A stretch of DNA of 15,331 bases from Candidatus Bipolaricaulota bacterium. Its GTDB lineage: Bacteria; Bipolaricaulota; Bipolaricaulia; RBG-16-55-9. Below are positions 6,673 to 13,435 of the stretch, piece after piece; position 1 is the stretch's first letter; each line of letters opens with the position of its first letter. The position numbers and the translations under genes are program-made. Under the pieces are notes generated by a model. The model did no database searches. It was not told the origin of the DNA and saw only the letters and a program-made list of their open reading frames with translations. The stretch is taken from contig WFPR01000026.1 of assembly GCA_015487455.1 (NCBI GenBank), forward strand, positions 1 to 15,331. Reading direction: 5' to 3'.

Positions 6673-7266
6673 ATGAGGATCACGGGCGGGGAGCTGCGCG
6701 GGCGGCGGCTGCACGCCCCTCGAGGCCGGAGCCTCGAGCTTCGGCCCATGCAGGATCAAGTCCGGGCGGCGCTCTTCAGCGCGCTGGGGGAGGTCGTCCG
6801 GGGGGCCCGCGTGCTAGATTTGTTCGCGGGCACGGGGAGCGTGGGGCTGGAGGCGCTGAGCCGCGGCGCCTCGTTCGCCGTGTTCGTCGAGGCGAGCTGC
6901 GAAGCCATAGAAGCTCTAAAGCGCAACGCCCTGGAGCTGGGGCTGCGCGACCGCGTCGCGATCGTCCAGGACGACGTGTTGAGGGCGCTGGAGCGCCTCT
7001 GGCGGCGGGGCGAGCGCTTTGATCTTGTGTTTTTAGACCCGCCGTACGAACAGGGGCTGGCCCAGCGAACGCTGGAGCGCCTCGGCCAGCTCGACGCCCT
7101 GCTGAGCGAGGGGGCCGTCGTGGTCGCCTCGGTCTTCAAGAAGGAGGCGCGGGCGCCCCGCTACGGCGGGCTGGAGCGCGTCCGCGAGAGGACGTACGGC
7201 GACACGGCATTAGTGTTTTACTGCAAGGGCGGGGGCGAGGGGGCTGAGAAAGAGAGGGAGGGCTGA
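6673..7266 (+). CDS. rsmD: 16S rRNA (guanine-966-N2)-methyltransferase RsmD
   Basis: 197-residue SAM-dependent methyltransferase that modifies G966 of 16S rRNA during 30S assembly. The family start (MRITGGELRGRRL) is present, then RPMQDQVRAALF (24-35), where most members have RPTxDRVREALF. The SAM loop is LDLFAGTGSVGLEALSRGA (48-66) and the catalytic motif DPPY is at 122-125. The C-terminal tail (GGGEGAEKEREG) is a short charged extension. ATG at 6673 is chosen because it gives the family N-terminus and lies just after the gltX stop; AAGGGAG overlaps that stop with only 2 nt spacing, so coupling to gltX is likely. Confidence 0.93.
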   Translation: MRITGGELRGRRLHAPRGRSLELRPMQDQVRAALFSALGEVVRGARVLDLFAGTGSVGLEALSRGASFAVFVEASCEAIEALKRNALELGLRDRVAIVQDDVLRALERLWRRGERFDLVFLDPPYEQGLAQRTLERLGQLDALLSEGAVVVASVFKKEARAPRYGGLERVRERTYGDTALVFYCKGGGEGAEKEREG

Positions 7267-7272
7267 CCCGGC

Positions 7273-7956
7273 GTGGACGCCTGGATCGTCGCGCTGATCG
7301 TCGCGGCCGTGGCCGCCCTCGCGGTCTGGGGCTACTACGCGGAGCAGAAGCGCCGCCAAGCGCTCCGGCAGTGGGCGGCCCGCCACGGGCTCTCGTTCAC
7401 GCCCGCGCGGGACCCCTCGATCGACGAGCGCTTCCCCTTCGAGTGCCTGCGTCGGGGCCATCGGCGCTACGCGTACAACCGCCTCGCGGGCCCCTGGCAC
7501 GGCTACGAGCTGCTCGGCTTCGACTACCACTACGAGACGTACTCGTACGACTCGAAGGGCCGCCGCCGGACGCACCATCACCACTTCTCGGCCGTCATCT
7601 TAAAGCTCCCCCTGCGGATGAGGCCCCTGCTCATCCGCCCGGAGGGCTTCCTCGACAAGCTCGCAGAATTTATAGGCTTCGACGACATCGACTTCGAGTC
7701 CGTTGAGTTCAGCCGCGAGTTCTACGTGAAGTCGCCCGACAGGCGCTTCGCCTACGACGTGCTCCACCCGCGCACCATGGAGTTTTTACTGCAAAGCCCG
7801 CGCTTCGCGCTGCAGTTTGACGGCGGGTGGGCGATCGCCTACCGTTCGGGGCGCTTTCGGCCCGAGGAGTTCGGGCAGGCGGCCGACGTGATCCGTGGGG
7901 TCGTCGAGCGCCTGCCGCGCTACCTCGTCGACGAGCTGAAGCGCCAAGGGGGGTGA
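7273..7956 (+). CDS. Membrane-anchored protein of unknown function beside LemA
   Basis: 227 residues; no family assigned with confidence. One N-terminal transmembrane helix (about residues 4-22) is followed by YAEQKRRQALRQWAARHG, so the bulk is probably cytoplasmic. The soluble part has alternating beta-type segments (LGFDYHYETYSYDSKGRRRT) and a run of four histidines (101-104) that could bind metal. The layout, a short membrane anchor plus a soluble domain in a lemA operon, recalls DUF3137-like partners, but this is weak resemblance only. GTG at 7273 lies 6 nt after the rsmD stop, with GGGAGG 11 nt upstream. Co-expression with LemA suggests an envelope role. Confidence 0.72.
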   Translation: MDAWIVALIVAAVAALAVWGYYAEQKRRQALRQWAARHGLSFTPARDPSIDERFPFECLRRGHRRYAYNRLAGPWHGYELLGFDYHYETYSYDSKGRRRTHHHHFSAVILKLPLRMRPLLIRPEGFLDKLAEFIGFDDIDFESVEFSREFYVKSPDRRFAYDVLHPRTMEFLLQSPRFALQFDGGWAIAYRSGRFRPEEFGQAADVIRGVVERLPRYLVDELKRQGG

Positions 7957-7964
7957 GCGAGCGC

Positions 7965-8552
7965 ATGGACGCCGCGTACATCGCGCTGGGGATCGTGGCC
8001 CTGATCGGGCTCTGGGCGATGGTCCTCTACAACGGGCTGGTTCGCGCCCGAAACGCCTGCGACGAGGCGTGGTCGAACGTCGAGGCGGAGCTCAAGCGCC
8101 GCTACAACCTGATCCCTAATCTCGTCGAGACGGTCAAGGGCTACGCGGCCCACGAGCGCGAGACGCTCGAGCGGGTGGTCGAGGCGCGCAACCGCGCCCT
8201 GGCCTCGACGGGCCGGCCCTCCCAGCAGGCGAAAGATGAAAACGCCCTAGTCGGGGCTCTGAGGCAGCTCCTCGCGCTGGCGGAGAGCTACCCGCAGCTT
8301 AAGGCCAACGAGAACTTCTTGAAGCTCCAGGAGGAGCTGGCCAACACGGAGGACCGCATCCAGGCGGCCCGGCGCTTCTACAACGCCAACGTGCGCGACT
8401 ACAACAACCGCCTGCAGATGTTCCCCTCGAACCTCCTCGCGGGGTGGCTGGGCTTCGAGCCCCGGGAGTACTTCGAGATCGAGGACTCCCGGGTGCGTGA
8501 GGTGCCCCGGGTGCGCTTCGGCTTCGGGCCCGGATCGTCCCCTCAAGCTTGA
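7965..8552 (+). CDS. lemA: LemA family membrane protein
   Basis: 195 residues. One N-terminal transmembrane helix (about 5-25) precedes the LemA helical-bundle domain: NACDEAWSNVEAELKRRYNL, then IPNLVETVKGYAAHE, the ANENFLKLQEELANTEDRI segment, ARRFYNANVRDYNN, and FPSNLLAGWLGF near the end. All are signature blocks of the family in the right order. LemA proteins are inner-membrane proteins of uncertain function, often linked to envelope proteases. ATG at 7965 follows a G-rich site (AAGGGGGG) and lies 8 nt after the previous stop; longer upstream reading is only the shadow of the previous gene. It is the last gene of the gltX unit and converges with the MBL gene 10 nt away. Confidence 0.95.
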   Translation: MDAAYIALGIVALIGLWAMVLYNGLVRARNACDEAWSNVEAELKRRYNLIPNLVETVKGYAAHERETLERVVEARNRALASTGRPSQQAKDENALVGALRQLLALAESYPQLKANENFLKLQEELANTEDRIQAARRFYNANVRDYNNRLQMFPSNLLAGWLGFEPREYFEIEDSRVREVPRVRFGFGPGSSPQA

Positions 8553-8562
8553 GAGGGCTTGA
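8540..8562. terminator. Palindromic convergent gene end, possible bidirectional terminator
   Basis: A perfect 12-bp palindrome CTCAAGCTTGAG (8542-8553) covers the lemA stop codon. Nested alternatives are TCAAGC (8543-8548) with GCTTGA (8557-8562), and CCCTC (8540-8544) with GAGGG (8553-8557). There is no proper T-run on either side. The site lies between convergent lemA and the MBL gene. Confidence 0.35.
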
Positions 8563-9522
8563 TTAACGCCGGGCGTAGCGCCCGTCCTCCAGCCCGACGA
8601 CGGCCTCGCGCGCCTCGAGCGCCTCCAGGTGGGCGAAGACCTCGCCGCAGCCCAGGACCACGTGGTGCTCCCGCAGCTCGCCGAAGAGCGCTCGGGCGAT
8701 CTCGAAGACCGTCCGCGGCCGCCCGTCGCTCAAAATTCGCAAGATTCTGGCCTCGCGCTCGTCGTGGTGTCGCACGATCTCGTCAATCCGGGCGTTCAGG
8801 TCGGGGATCGGGCGCCCGTGGCCCGGCAGCGCCCGCACGCCGTCCAGCTCCTTGAGCTTTTGAAGCGACGCGCGGTAGCGCGTCAGCGCGCCTTGAGCCG
8901 CGAGGTCCGTGGCCCCGACGTTCGGCGTGTAGTCGGGCAGGATGTGATCGCCCGTGAAGAGCCGATCACCCAGCAAGAAGCAGGCGGAGCCCATCGTGTG
9001 CCCCGGCGTGTGGAGCGCCCTCAGCTCGACCCGCCCGAGGTCGATCGTTTGACCGTCGTAGAGGGGCTCGGCGGGCACGGAGCGGCCCAGCTTCAAGAAC
9101 ACGTCGCGGGTGCGCCGCAGGGGCTCGATCCGCGCCTCGGGCACGCCCCACGCCCGGAGCCTTTTTGCGTACTGATCGTGGACTCGGGGGTAGCGCCCGT
9201 CGAACTCGACGACGTCGGGGAGGTCCTGCGCGTGGACGTAGACGGTCGCGCCCGACAGGGCCTTGAGCCGGTGGGCCAGCCCGAAGTGGTCCAAGTGCTT
9301 GTGCGTGAGGAGGACGAAGCGCACGGCTTGGGGCGCGTAGCCGAGGCGCGCCAGGCCCTCGACGAGGGCCCGGAACGCCTCCGGCCGGTCCACGCCGGTG
9401 TCGACGAGCGCCAGCTCGCCGTCGCCCAGCTCGATCGCGTAGGCGTTGTTGTCCTTCTCGAAGTAGGGGTTCGGCAGCGACAGCGTGTGCACGCGCATCG
9501 CGCATCGCACCCCACGCCTCAC
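8563..9522 (-). CDS. MBL-fold metallo-hydrolase with C-terminal winged helix (LACTB2-like layout)
   Basis: 319 residues. The zinc motif is HKHLDH (74-79), followed by TPGHTMGS, TGDHIL and GHGRPI, giving the full set of metallo-beta-lactamase ligands. After the core, RIDEIVRHHDEREARIL leads into a winged-helix-like tail (about 250-319). This layout is shared with LACTB2-type hydrolases; human LACTB2 is an endoribonuclease, but other members have other or unknown substrates. The GTG at 9522 makes a GTGA overlap with the stop of the phosphoesterase gene, which favours this start; ATG at 9498 is a good alternative giving MRVHTLSLPNP. It is the third gene of the sigA transcript. Confidence 0.85.
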   Translation of the reverse strand: MRRGVRCAMRVHTLSLPNPYFEKDNNAYAIELGDGELALVDTGVDRPEAFRALVEGLARLGYAPQAVRFVLLTHKHLDHFGLAHRLKALSGATVYVHAQDLPDVVEFDGRYPRVHDQYAKRLRAWGVPEARIEPLRRTRDVFLKLGRSVPAEPLYDGQTIDLGRVELRALHTPGHTMGSACFLLGDRLFTGDHILPDYTPNVGATDLAAQGALTRYRASLQKLKELDGVRALPGHGRPIPDLNARIDEIVRHHDEREARILRILSDGRPRTVFEIARALFGELREHHVVLGCGEVFAHLEALEAREAVVGLEDGRYARR

Positions 9523-9899
9523 GCCTCAGGCTTCTTCTTGAAGAAGAGCCAGTTCTTGGGATCCTTCTCGGGCTGGAAGCGGATCAACACGTAGCGCCCC
9601 TTGAGCTTTTCCCCGTGGAGGTCGACGACGATCTCGTCGGGCTCCCACTTGACGGGCTCGTAGCGCCCCCGGTCCCAGATCTCGACGACCCCGGCCCCGT
9701 ACTGCCCCTCGGGGATCACGCCCTCGAAGTCCGCGTAGCCCAGGGGGTGGTCCTCGACCTCCACGGCCAGGCGCCGCACGCCGGGCGCCCGGGGCGGCTC
9801 CTTCGGGAGCGCCCAGCTCTTGAGCACCCCGTCCCGCTCCAGCCGCAGGTCCCAGTGGAGCCGCCGCGCCCGGTGCTGCTGGATGACGTACAGCGGCAT
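9519..9899 (-). CDS. Stand-alone LigD-type 3'-phosphoesterase domain protein
   Basis: 126 residues forming only the PE domain, which in LigD trims 3'-phosphate and ribonucleotide ends before ligation in non-homologous end joining. H9, H15, D17, R19, H51 and Y55 have the spacing of Pseudomonas LigD H42, H48, D50, R52, H84 and Y88 as I recall them, so catalytic residues look complete. Conserved blocks GVLKSWALPK, VEVEDHPLGYADFEG, IPEGQYGAG, LHGEKLKGRYVLIR and NWLFFKKK are present. No ligase or polymerase domain and no Ku gene is in the window. The start ATG lies 13 nt after the sigA stop without a clear ribosome binding site. Its stop overlaps the next start. Confidence 0.92.
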   Translation of the reverse strand: MPLYVIQQHRARRLHWDLRLERDGVLKSWALPKEPPRAPGVRRLAVEVEDHPLGYADFEGVIPEGQYGAGVVEIWDRGRYEPVKWEPDEIVVDLHGEKLKGRYVLIRFQPEKDPKNWLFFKKKPEA

Positions 9900-9912
9900 C
9901 GTTTCACGAATG

Positions 9913-10926
9913 TTAGTCGGCCTCGGGCTCCGAGGTCAGCACCAAGAACTTCTCCAGGCGGCGGCGGATCTTGGGCTGGCGCAGCTTCTCCAGCGCCTCG
10001 TTCTGGATCTGCCGCACCCGCTCCCGGCTGATGCCCAAGATCTTGCCCGTCTCCTCCAACGTGCGGGGCTGGTCGTCCTCGAGGCCGTAGCGCAGCTCCA
10101 GCACCTTGCGCTCGCGCTCGCTGAGCGTCTCCAGCGCCTTGCGCAGCTCCTCGCGCAGCAGCTCCTTGAGGGCCGTCCGCACGGGCGAGGGGAGGCTGCC
10201 GTTGCCGATCAGTTGCTCCAGCTCGTCGCCGTCCTCCTCCTCGTCCAAGGGCTGGTCGAGCGAGGGCGTGTACTGCGGCGCCTGGCGCGCTTCCTGCACC
10301 TGCTCGACGGGCATCCCTAGATACTCCGCCAGCTCCTCGTCGGTGGGCGGCTCGCCGTGCTTCTGGATCCACTCGGCCTCGGCCTCCTGGATCTTGCGCA
10401 GGCGCTGGAGCAGCGACTCCGGCAGCCGGATGGAGCGCGAGGTCTGGGTGAGCGCGCGGGTGATCGCCTGCCGGATCCACCACGTCGCGTACGTCGAGAA
10501 CTTGAACCCCTTCTCGGGGTCGAACTTCTCGATCGCCCGCATCAGGCCGACGTTGCCCTCCTGAATGAGGTCGAGCAGCGGGAGCCCGAGGCCCGTGTAG
10601 CGCTTGGCGATCGAGACGACCAGGCGCAGGTTGGCCGCGGCCAGCTGGGCCTTGGCCTCCTCGTCGCCCGCGCGGGCCCGCCGGGCCAGCTCCTTCTCCT
10701 CCTCCGGGGTGAGCAGCGGGATGCGCCCGATCTCCCGCAAATACGTCTGGACGGGGTCCTCCTCCCGGGAGGGCCCCTCCTCCGCCTCCGCTTCCGCCTC
10801 CACTTCCGCCTCGGCCTCGACCTCCGCCTCGAGCTCGAGGGTCGGGTCCGGGTCCGCGGGGTCGGCTTGGGCCTGAGGCTGAAGCTTGGTCGTCTCGTCC
10901 TCCCGCTCCTCGCGCGCTCGCGTCAT
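9913..10926 (-). CDS. rpoD: Primary sigma factor SigA/RpoD (sigma-70)
   Basis: 337-residue group 1-type sigma factor that directs RNA polymerase to the -10/-35 promoters seen across this window. Region 1.2 begins at DPVQTYLREIG (57-67); region 2 (98-168) contains NLRLVVSIAKRY, GNVGLMRAIEKFDPEKGFKF and STYATWWIRQAITRAL; region 3 follows; region 4 ends with the helix-turn-helix TLEETGKILGISRERVRQIQ (289-308). Region 1.1 is replaced by a short acidic Glu/Ala/Val tract (31-50). A group 2 sigma cannot be excluded, but the sequence is close to primary sigmas. GGGAGGA lies 9 nt before the ATG. Two nucleic-acid-related genes follow on the same strand. Confidence 0.94.
   Translation of the reverse strand: MTRAREEREDETTKLQPQAQADPADPDPTLELEAEVEAEAEVEAEAEAEEGPSREEDPVQTYLREIGRIPLLTPEEEKELARRARAGDEEAKAQLAAANLRLVVSIAKRYTGLGLPLLDLIQEGNVGLMRAIEKFDPEKGFKFSTYATWWIRQAITRALTQTSRSIRLPESLLQRLRKIQEAEAEWIQKHGEPPTDEELAEYLGMPVEQVQEARQAPQYTPSLDQPLDEEEDGDELEQLIGNGSLPSPVRTALKELLREELRKALETLSERERKVLELRYGLEDDQPRTLEETGKILGISRERVRQIQNEALEKLRQPKIRRRLEKFLVLTSEPEAD
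10777..10836 (-). repeat. Imperfect Glu/Ala-coding hexamer repeat inside rpoD
   Basis: About ten imperfect copies of a 6-bp unit (GAGGCG, GAAGCG, GAAGTG) encode alternating Glu and Ala/Val at residues 31-50, before region 1.2. Such runs change length easily by slippage; whole units keep the frame. Confidence 0.7.
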
Positions 10927-10976
10927 GCGCCGGATTCCTCCCTGAGGGGGAACGCCATGCTCCCTCGTCCCTCCCC

Positions 10977-11005
10977 AGCTTACCCCGGCGGCAGCCCGGC
11001 GACAA
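10977..11005 (-). promoter_or_regulatory. Promoter for rpoD operon
   Basis: Minus strand: TTGTCG (11005-11000), a 17-bp spacer and TAAGCT (10982-10977). The -35 box begins 11 nt after the doxX stop codon. The leader to the rpoD start is about 45 nt. Confidence 0.65.
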
Positions 11006-11016
11006 GGGTGGGGCGC

Positions 11017-11448
11017 TCAAAGCTCCCGCTTCAGCACGTCCCCCTCCACGCTGAGCTTCCCCGGCCCCGCCAGCACGAGCATCAAAGCCAGGGCCAGCAG
11101 CGCCAGGTCCAGCTCGTAGCCCACGCCCTGGCCGGGGGGCGCGATCAGCCCCACCTCCAGCTTCACGGTGAGCGTGGCCACGACCATGATGACGGCCAGC
11201 CCCAGCGCCGCCCAGCGGGTCAGCACCCCGACCAGCACGGCGAGCCCGCCGAGCAGCTCCCAGAGCGTCACGACCCACGCGAAGAGCCCCGGCGCCGGGA
11301 TCCCGACTCGGGCGAAGAACCCCGCGACGTTGTCGACCCCTATCACGAAGAGCTTCTGGTACCCGTGGGCGATGAAGATCACGCCCAGCACCACCCGCGC
11401 GACCAGCAGCCCCCACTCCCAGCGGTGCCCGAAGAGCCTCGCCAACAT
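11017..11448 (-). CDS. DoxX family integral membrane protein
   Basis: 143 residues with four predicted transmembrane helices at about 12-33, 56-76, 79-98 and 112-128. Family features include ARVVLGVIFIAHGYQKLF, ELLGGLAVLVGVLTRWAALG and the late GPGKLSVE. DoxX proteins are small membrane proteins; some are linked to thiosulfate:quinone oxidoreductase or redox stress, but most are uncharacterised. No partner oxidoreductase is adjacent. ATG at 11448 has AAAGGAGG 9 nt upstream. The gene has its own strong promoter with a dyad in the spacer, so it is probably transcribed separately from the gene upstream. Confidence 0.9.
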   Translation of the reverse strand: MLARLFGHRWEWGLLVARVVLGVIFIAHGYQKLFVIGVDNVAGFFARVGIPAPGLFAWVVTLWELLGGLAVLVGVLTRWAALGLAVIMVVATLTVKLEVGLIAPPGQGVGYELDLALLALALMLVLAGPGKLSVEGDVLKREL

Positions 11449-11484
11449 CCCTCCTCGCCTCCTTTGGCGTCGGGCAATGACGCC

Positions 11485-11513
11485 GTTATACCCCCACCCA
11501 GGTGGGGAGTCAA
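11485..11513 (-). promoter_or_regulatory. Strong doxX promoter
   Basis: Minus strand: TTGACT (11513-11508), a 17-bp spacer and TATAAC (11490-11485). Each box differs from consensus at one base. The leader to the ATG is about 30 nt. Confidence 0.82.
11492..11507. promoter_or_regulatory. 7-2-7 inverted repeat in the doxX promoter spacer (candidate operator)
   Basis: CCCCACC-CA-GGTGGGG is a perfect 7-bp inverted repeat with a 2-bp centre. It fills the -35/-10 spacer except for one base, so a protein bound there would compete with RNA polymerase. A role as terminator is unlikely because it lies upstream of the start and no T-run follows. Confidence 0.55.
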
Positions 11514-11563
11514 ACGCGGGGGAAGGTGTGAGGGGCGTACGCTTGCTTGCGACTGAGCTTGCG

Positions 11564-13435
11564 CTACGCGGCCCCGGCGCCGGCGCGGCGGGCGCGGATG
11601 GGCTTGCCCCGCTGGTGGGCTTCTAGAATGCGCTCGGCGGGCTCCGTCCCCCGGCGGAGCTTGATGCTCCCCGAGCGCGAGACGGAGCCCAAGAAGACGG
11701 GCTCGCCGTCCACCAAGATCTCGATCGTCTTGCCCCTCAAGTTGGGGTCGAGGTCCAGGATGACGTGGCGGTCGGTGACGGTGACGTCGAGGTCCCGCCC
11801 GGCGGTCAGGTCCAGCTCGTCGAACGAGCGGACGTCGAAGCCCAGCCCGAAGCGCCGCTCCAGCTCGCGGACCCGCTCGCCGCCCCGCCCGACGACCTGG
11901 GCGATCAGCTCCTCGTCGACGTAGAGGTGGGCCCGGTCGTCCGAGACGATCCGCACCGAGACGGGCGCCTTGATCAACCGGCTCAGCTCGCGCTCCAGCG
12001 TCCGCTCGGCCAGCCGCCAGACGGGCTTCTCGGCCACGACCTCGCCGATCGGCATCACCACGACCTGCTCGCCGAAGCTGTAGATCTCGTACGCCAGTTG
12101 CTTGCTCTCGTAGTCGCGCACCTCGATCACGGGCCGGGCCAGGTCCGTGTCGCCCATCCCCGTCGGGACCTTCACGGTGAACTCGACCTCGTAGATCTGG
12201 CGCACGTCCCCCTCGTCGATGAACACGACGGTGTCGACGACCTGGGGGATCATCCCCAGCTCCACCCGCCCGATCAGCCGCTGGAGCGCGTCGATCCCCC
12301 GGGTGGCGTGGACCACCCCGATCATCCCGACGCCCGCCAGCCGCATGTCCGCGAAGACCTGAAAGTCCTCCGTTCGACGCATCTCGTCGAAGATCGTGTA
12401 GTCGGGGCGGACCAGCAGCAGCACGTCGGCCGTGTTGGCCATGTCGCCCTCGAGCGCCGTGTACTGGGTGATCTCGTCGCTGACGTCGAGGTCGCGGGGC
12501 TTCTCCATCGTCTTGATGACCCAGCCCGCCTCTTGGAGATAGTCCGCGATCGCCTGCACGAACGTCGACTTCCCCGCGCCGGGCGCCCCCGAGACCAGCA
12601 CCCCGCGATGGCGCTGACTCAGGCGCTCCTTAAGCAGATCCGCGTAGGCGTAGTCGTCGAGCCTCGTCTTGGCCACGGGGCGCACGACGGTGATCTCCAA
12701 CGCGTCGGAGAAGGGCGGGCGGGCGATGGCGATGCGCAAGTTCTTCAGCTGCACCACGGTGGAGCCGCCGGCGTCCATCTCGATGAAGCCCTCGGGGTGC
12801 TGCTCGGCGGCCTCGACGATCTCGCGGGCCATCAGCTCGATCTCCCGCTCGCTGAGGGGCTCGTCGCTGAGCTTGACGATCCGCATCTCACCCGGCGCGC
12901 CCTTCTTGGCCTTCGGCGCGGTGTGCGCCCTCAGGTGCACCGACATCGTCCGGTCGTCGAAGTAGCGCATGATGCGCAGCGCCGAGAGGTCGTAGGCGGC
13001 CGGGCTCTCGAGGAAGATCACGGGGGTGCCGCGGGCCTCGCAGGCCAGCGCCTGCACCCGGTCGCTGGTGATGAGCGTCGCGCCCAGCTCCTCCGCCGTG
13101 CGCCGCACGAGCGAGTCCAGCTCGCCCGTCTGGTGGAGGCGCAGAATGTCGCCCCGCGGGCGCTCCCCCCGATACTCGAGGGCGATGACCCCCTCCCAGC
13201 TGAGCGCCTGGAGGGCCTTCAGCTCGTTCAGCCCCGCGAAGCCCGTCTCCTGGCCCCGCTCCGCTTGCGCCTCCAGCTCGGCCATGACGGCCTCGGGCAC
13301 CACGAACGTGGCCCCCTGAAAGCGCCCCTGGCGCACCTCCTCCGCGATGCGCCCGTCGACGATGACGCTCGTGTCCAGCACGTATAAATCCTTTAAATCC
13401 TTCCGTTGCGTCGGCGTCCGTTCGGTCCCGCTCAT
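11564..13435 (-). CDS. PIN domain–PilT-type ATPase–KH domain protein
   Basis: 623 residues. The N-terminal PIN nuclease domain (about 17-145) keeps its acidic residues: D21 in YVLDTS, E53, D107 and D125 in ITSD. A secretion-type (PilT/VirB11-like) ATPase follows, with Walker A GAPGAGKST (283-291), Walker B-like YTIFDEMRR (346-354), VVHATRG (374-380) as the His-box region and VVFIDEGDV. Near the end a KH-like domain (about 505-540) carries the GXXG loop GRGG (516-519), suggesting RNA binding. This architecture is widespread in archaea and sporadic in bacteria; its function is not established, and an ATP-driven RNA-processing role is inference. It is translated by ATGA overlap with the GAF gene upstream. 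Confidence 0.9.
   Translation of the reverse strand: MSGTERTPTQRKDLKDLYVLDTSVIVDGRIAEEVRQGRFQGATFVVPEAVMAELEAQAERGQETGFAGLNELKALQALSWEGVIALEYRGERPRGDILRLHQTGELDSLVRRTAEELGATLITSDRVQALACEARGTPVIFLESPAAYDLSALRIMRYFDDRTMSVHLRAHTAPKAKKGAPGEMRIVKLSDEPLSEREIELMAREIVEAAEQHPEGFIEMDAGGSTVVQLKNLRIAIARPPFSDALEITVVRPVAKTRLDDYAYADLLKERLSQRHRGVLVSGAPGAGKSTFVQAIADYLQEAGWVIKTMEKPRDLDVSDEITQYTALEGDMANTADVLLLVRPDYTIFDEMRRTEDFQVFADMRLAGVGMIGVVHATRGIDALQRLIGRVELGMIPQVVDTVVFIDEGDVRQIYEVEFTVKVPTGMGDTDLARPVIEVRDYESKQLAYEIYSFGEQVVVMPIGEVVAEKPVWRLAERTLERELSRLIKAPVSVRIVSDDRAHLYVDEELIAQVVGRGGERVRELERRFGLGFDVRSFDELDLTAGRDLDVTVTDRHVILDLDPNLRGKTIEILVDGEPVFLGSVSRSGSIKLRRGTEPAERILEAHQRGKPIRARRAGAGAA

Noticed and set aside
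5163..6749. 528-codon - strand frame antisense to gltX
   Set aside because: Shadow of gltX, which has intact catalytic motifs, promoter and ribosome binding site.
9716..11416. 566-codon - strand frame over rpoD and doxX
   Set aside because: Gly/Arg-rich out-of-frame translation of rpoD and doxX, each of which has its own start and promoter.
11492..11507. Inverted repeat considered as a terminator for the PIN-ATPase gene
   Set aside because: No T-run follows on the minus strand and it sits exactly between the doxX -35 and -10 boxes, which fits an operator better.
11765..13387. 540-codon + strand frame antisense to the PIN-ATPase gene
   Set aside because: Repetitive Asp/His/Val-rich shadow; the minus strand encodes recognisable PIN, Walker and KH motifs.
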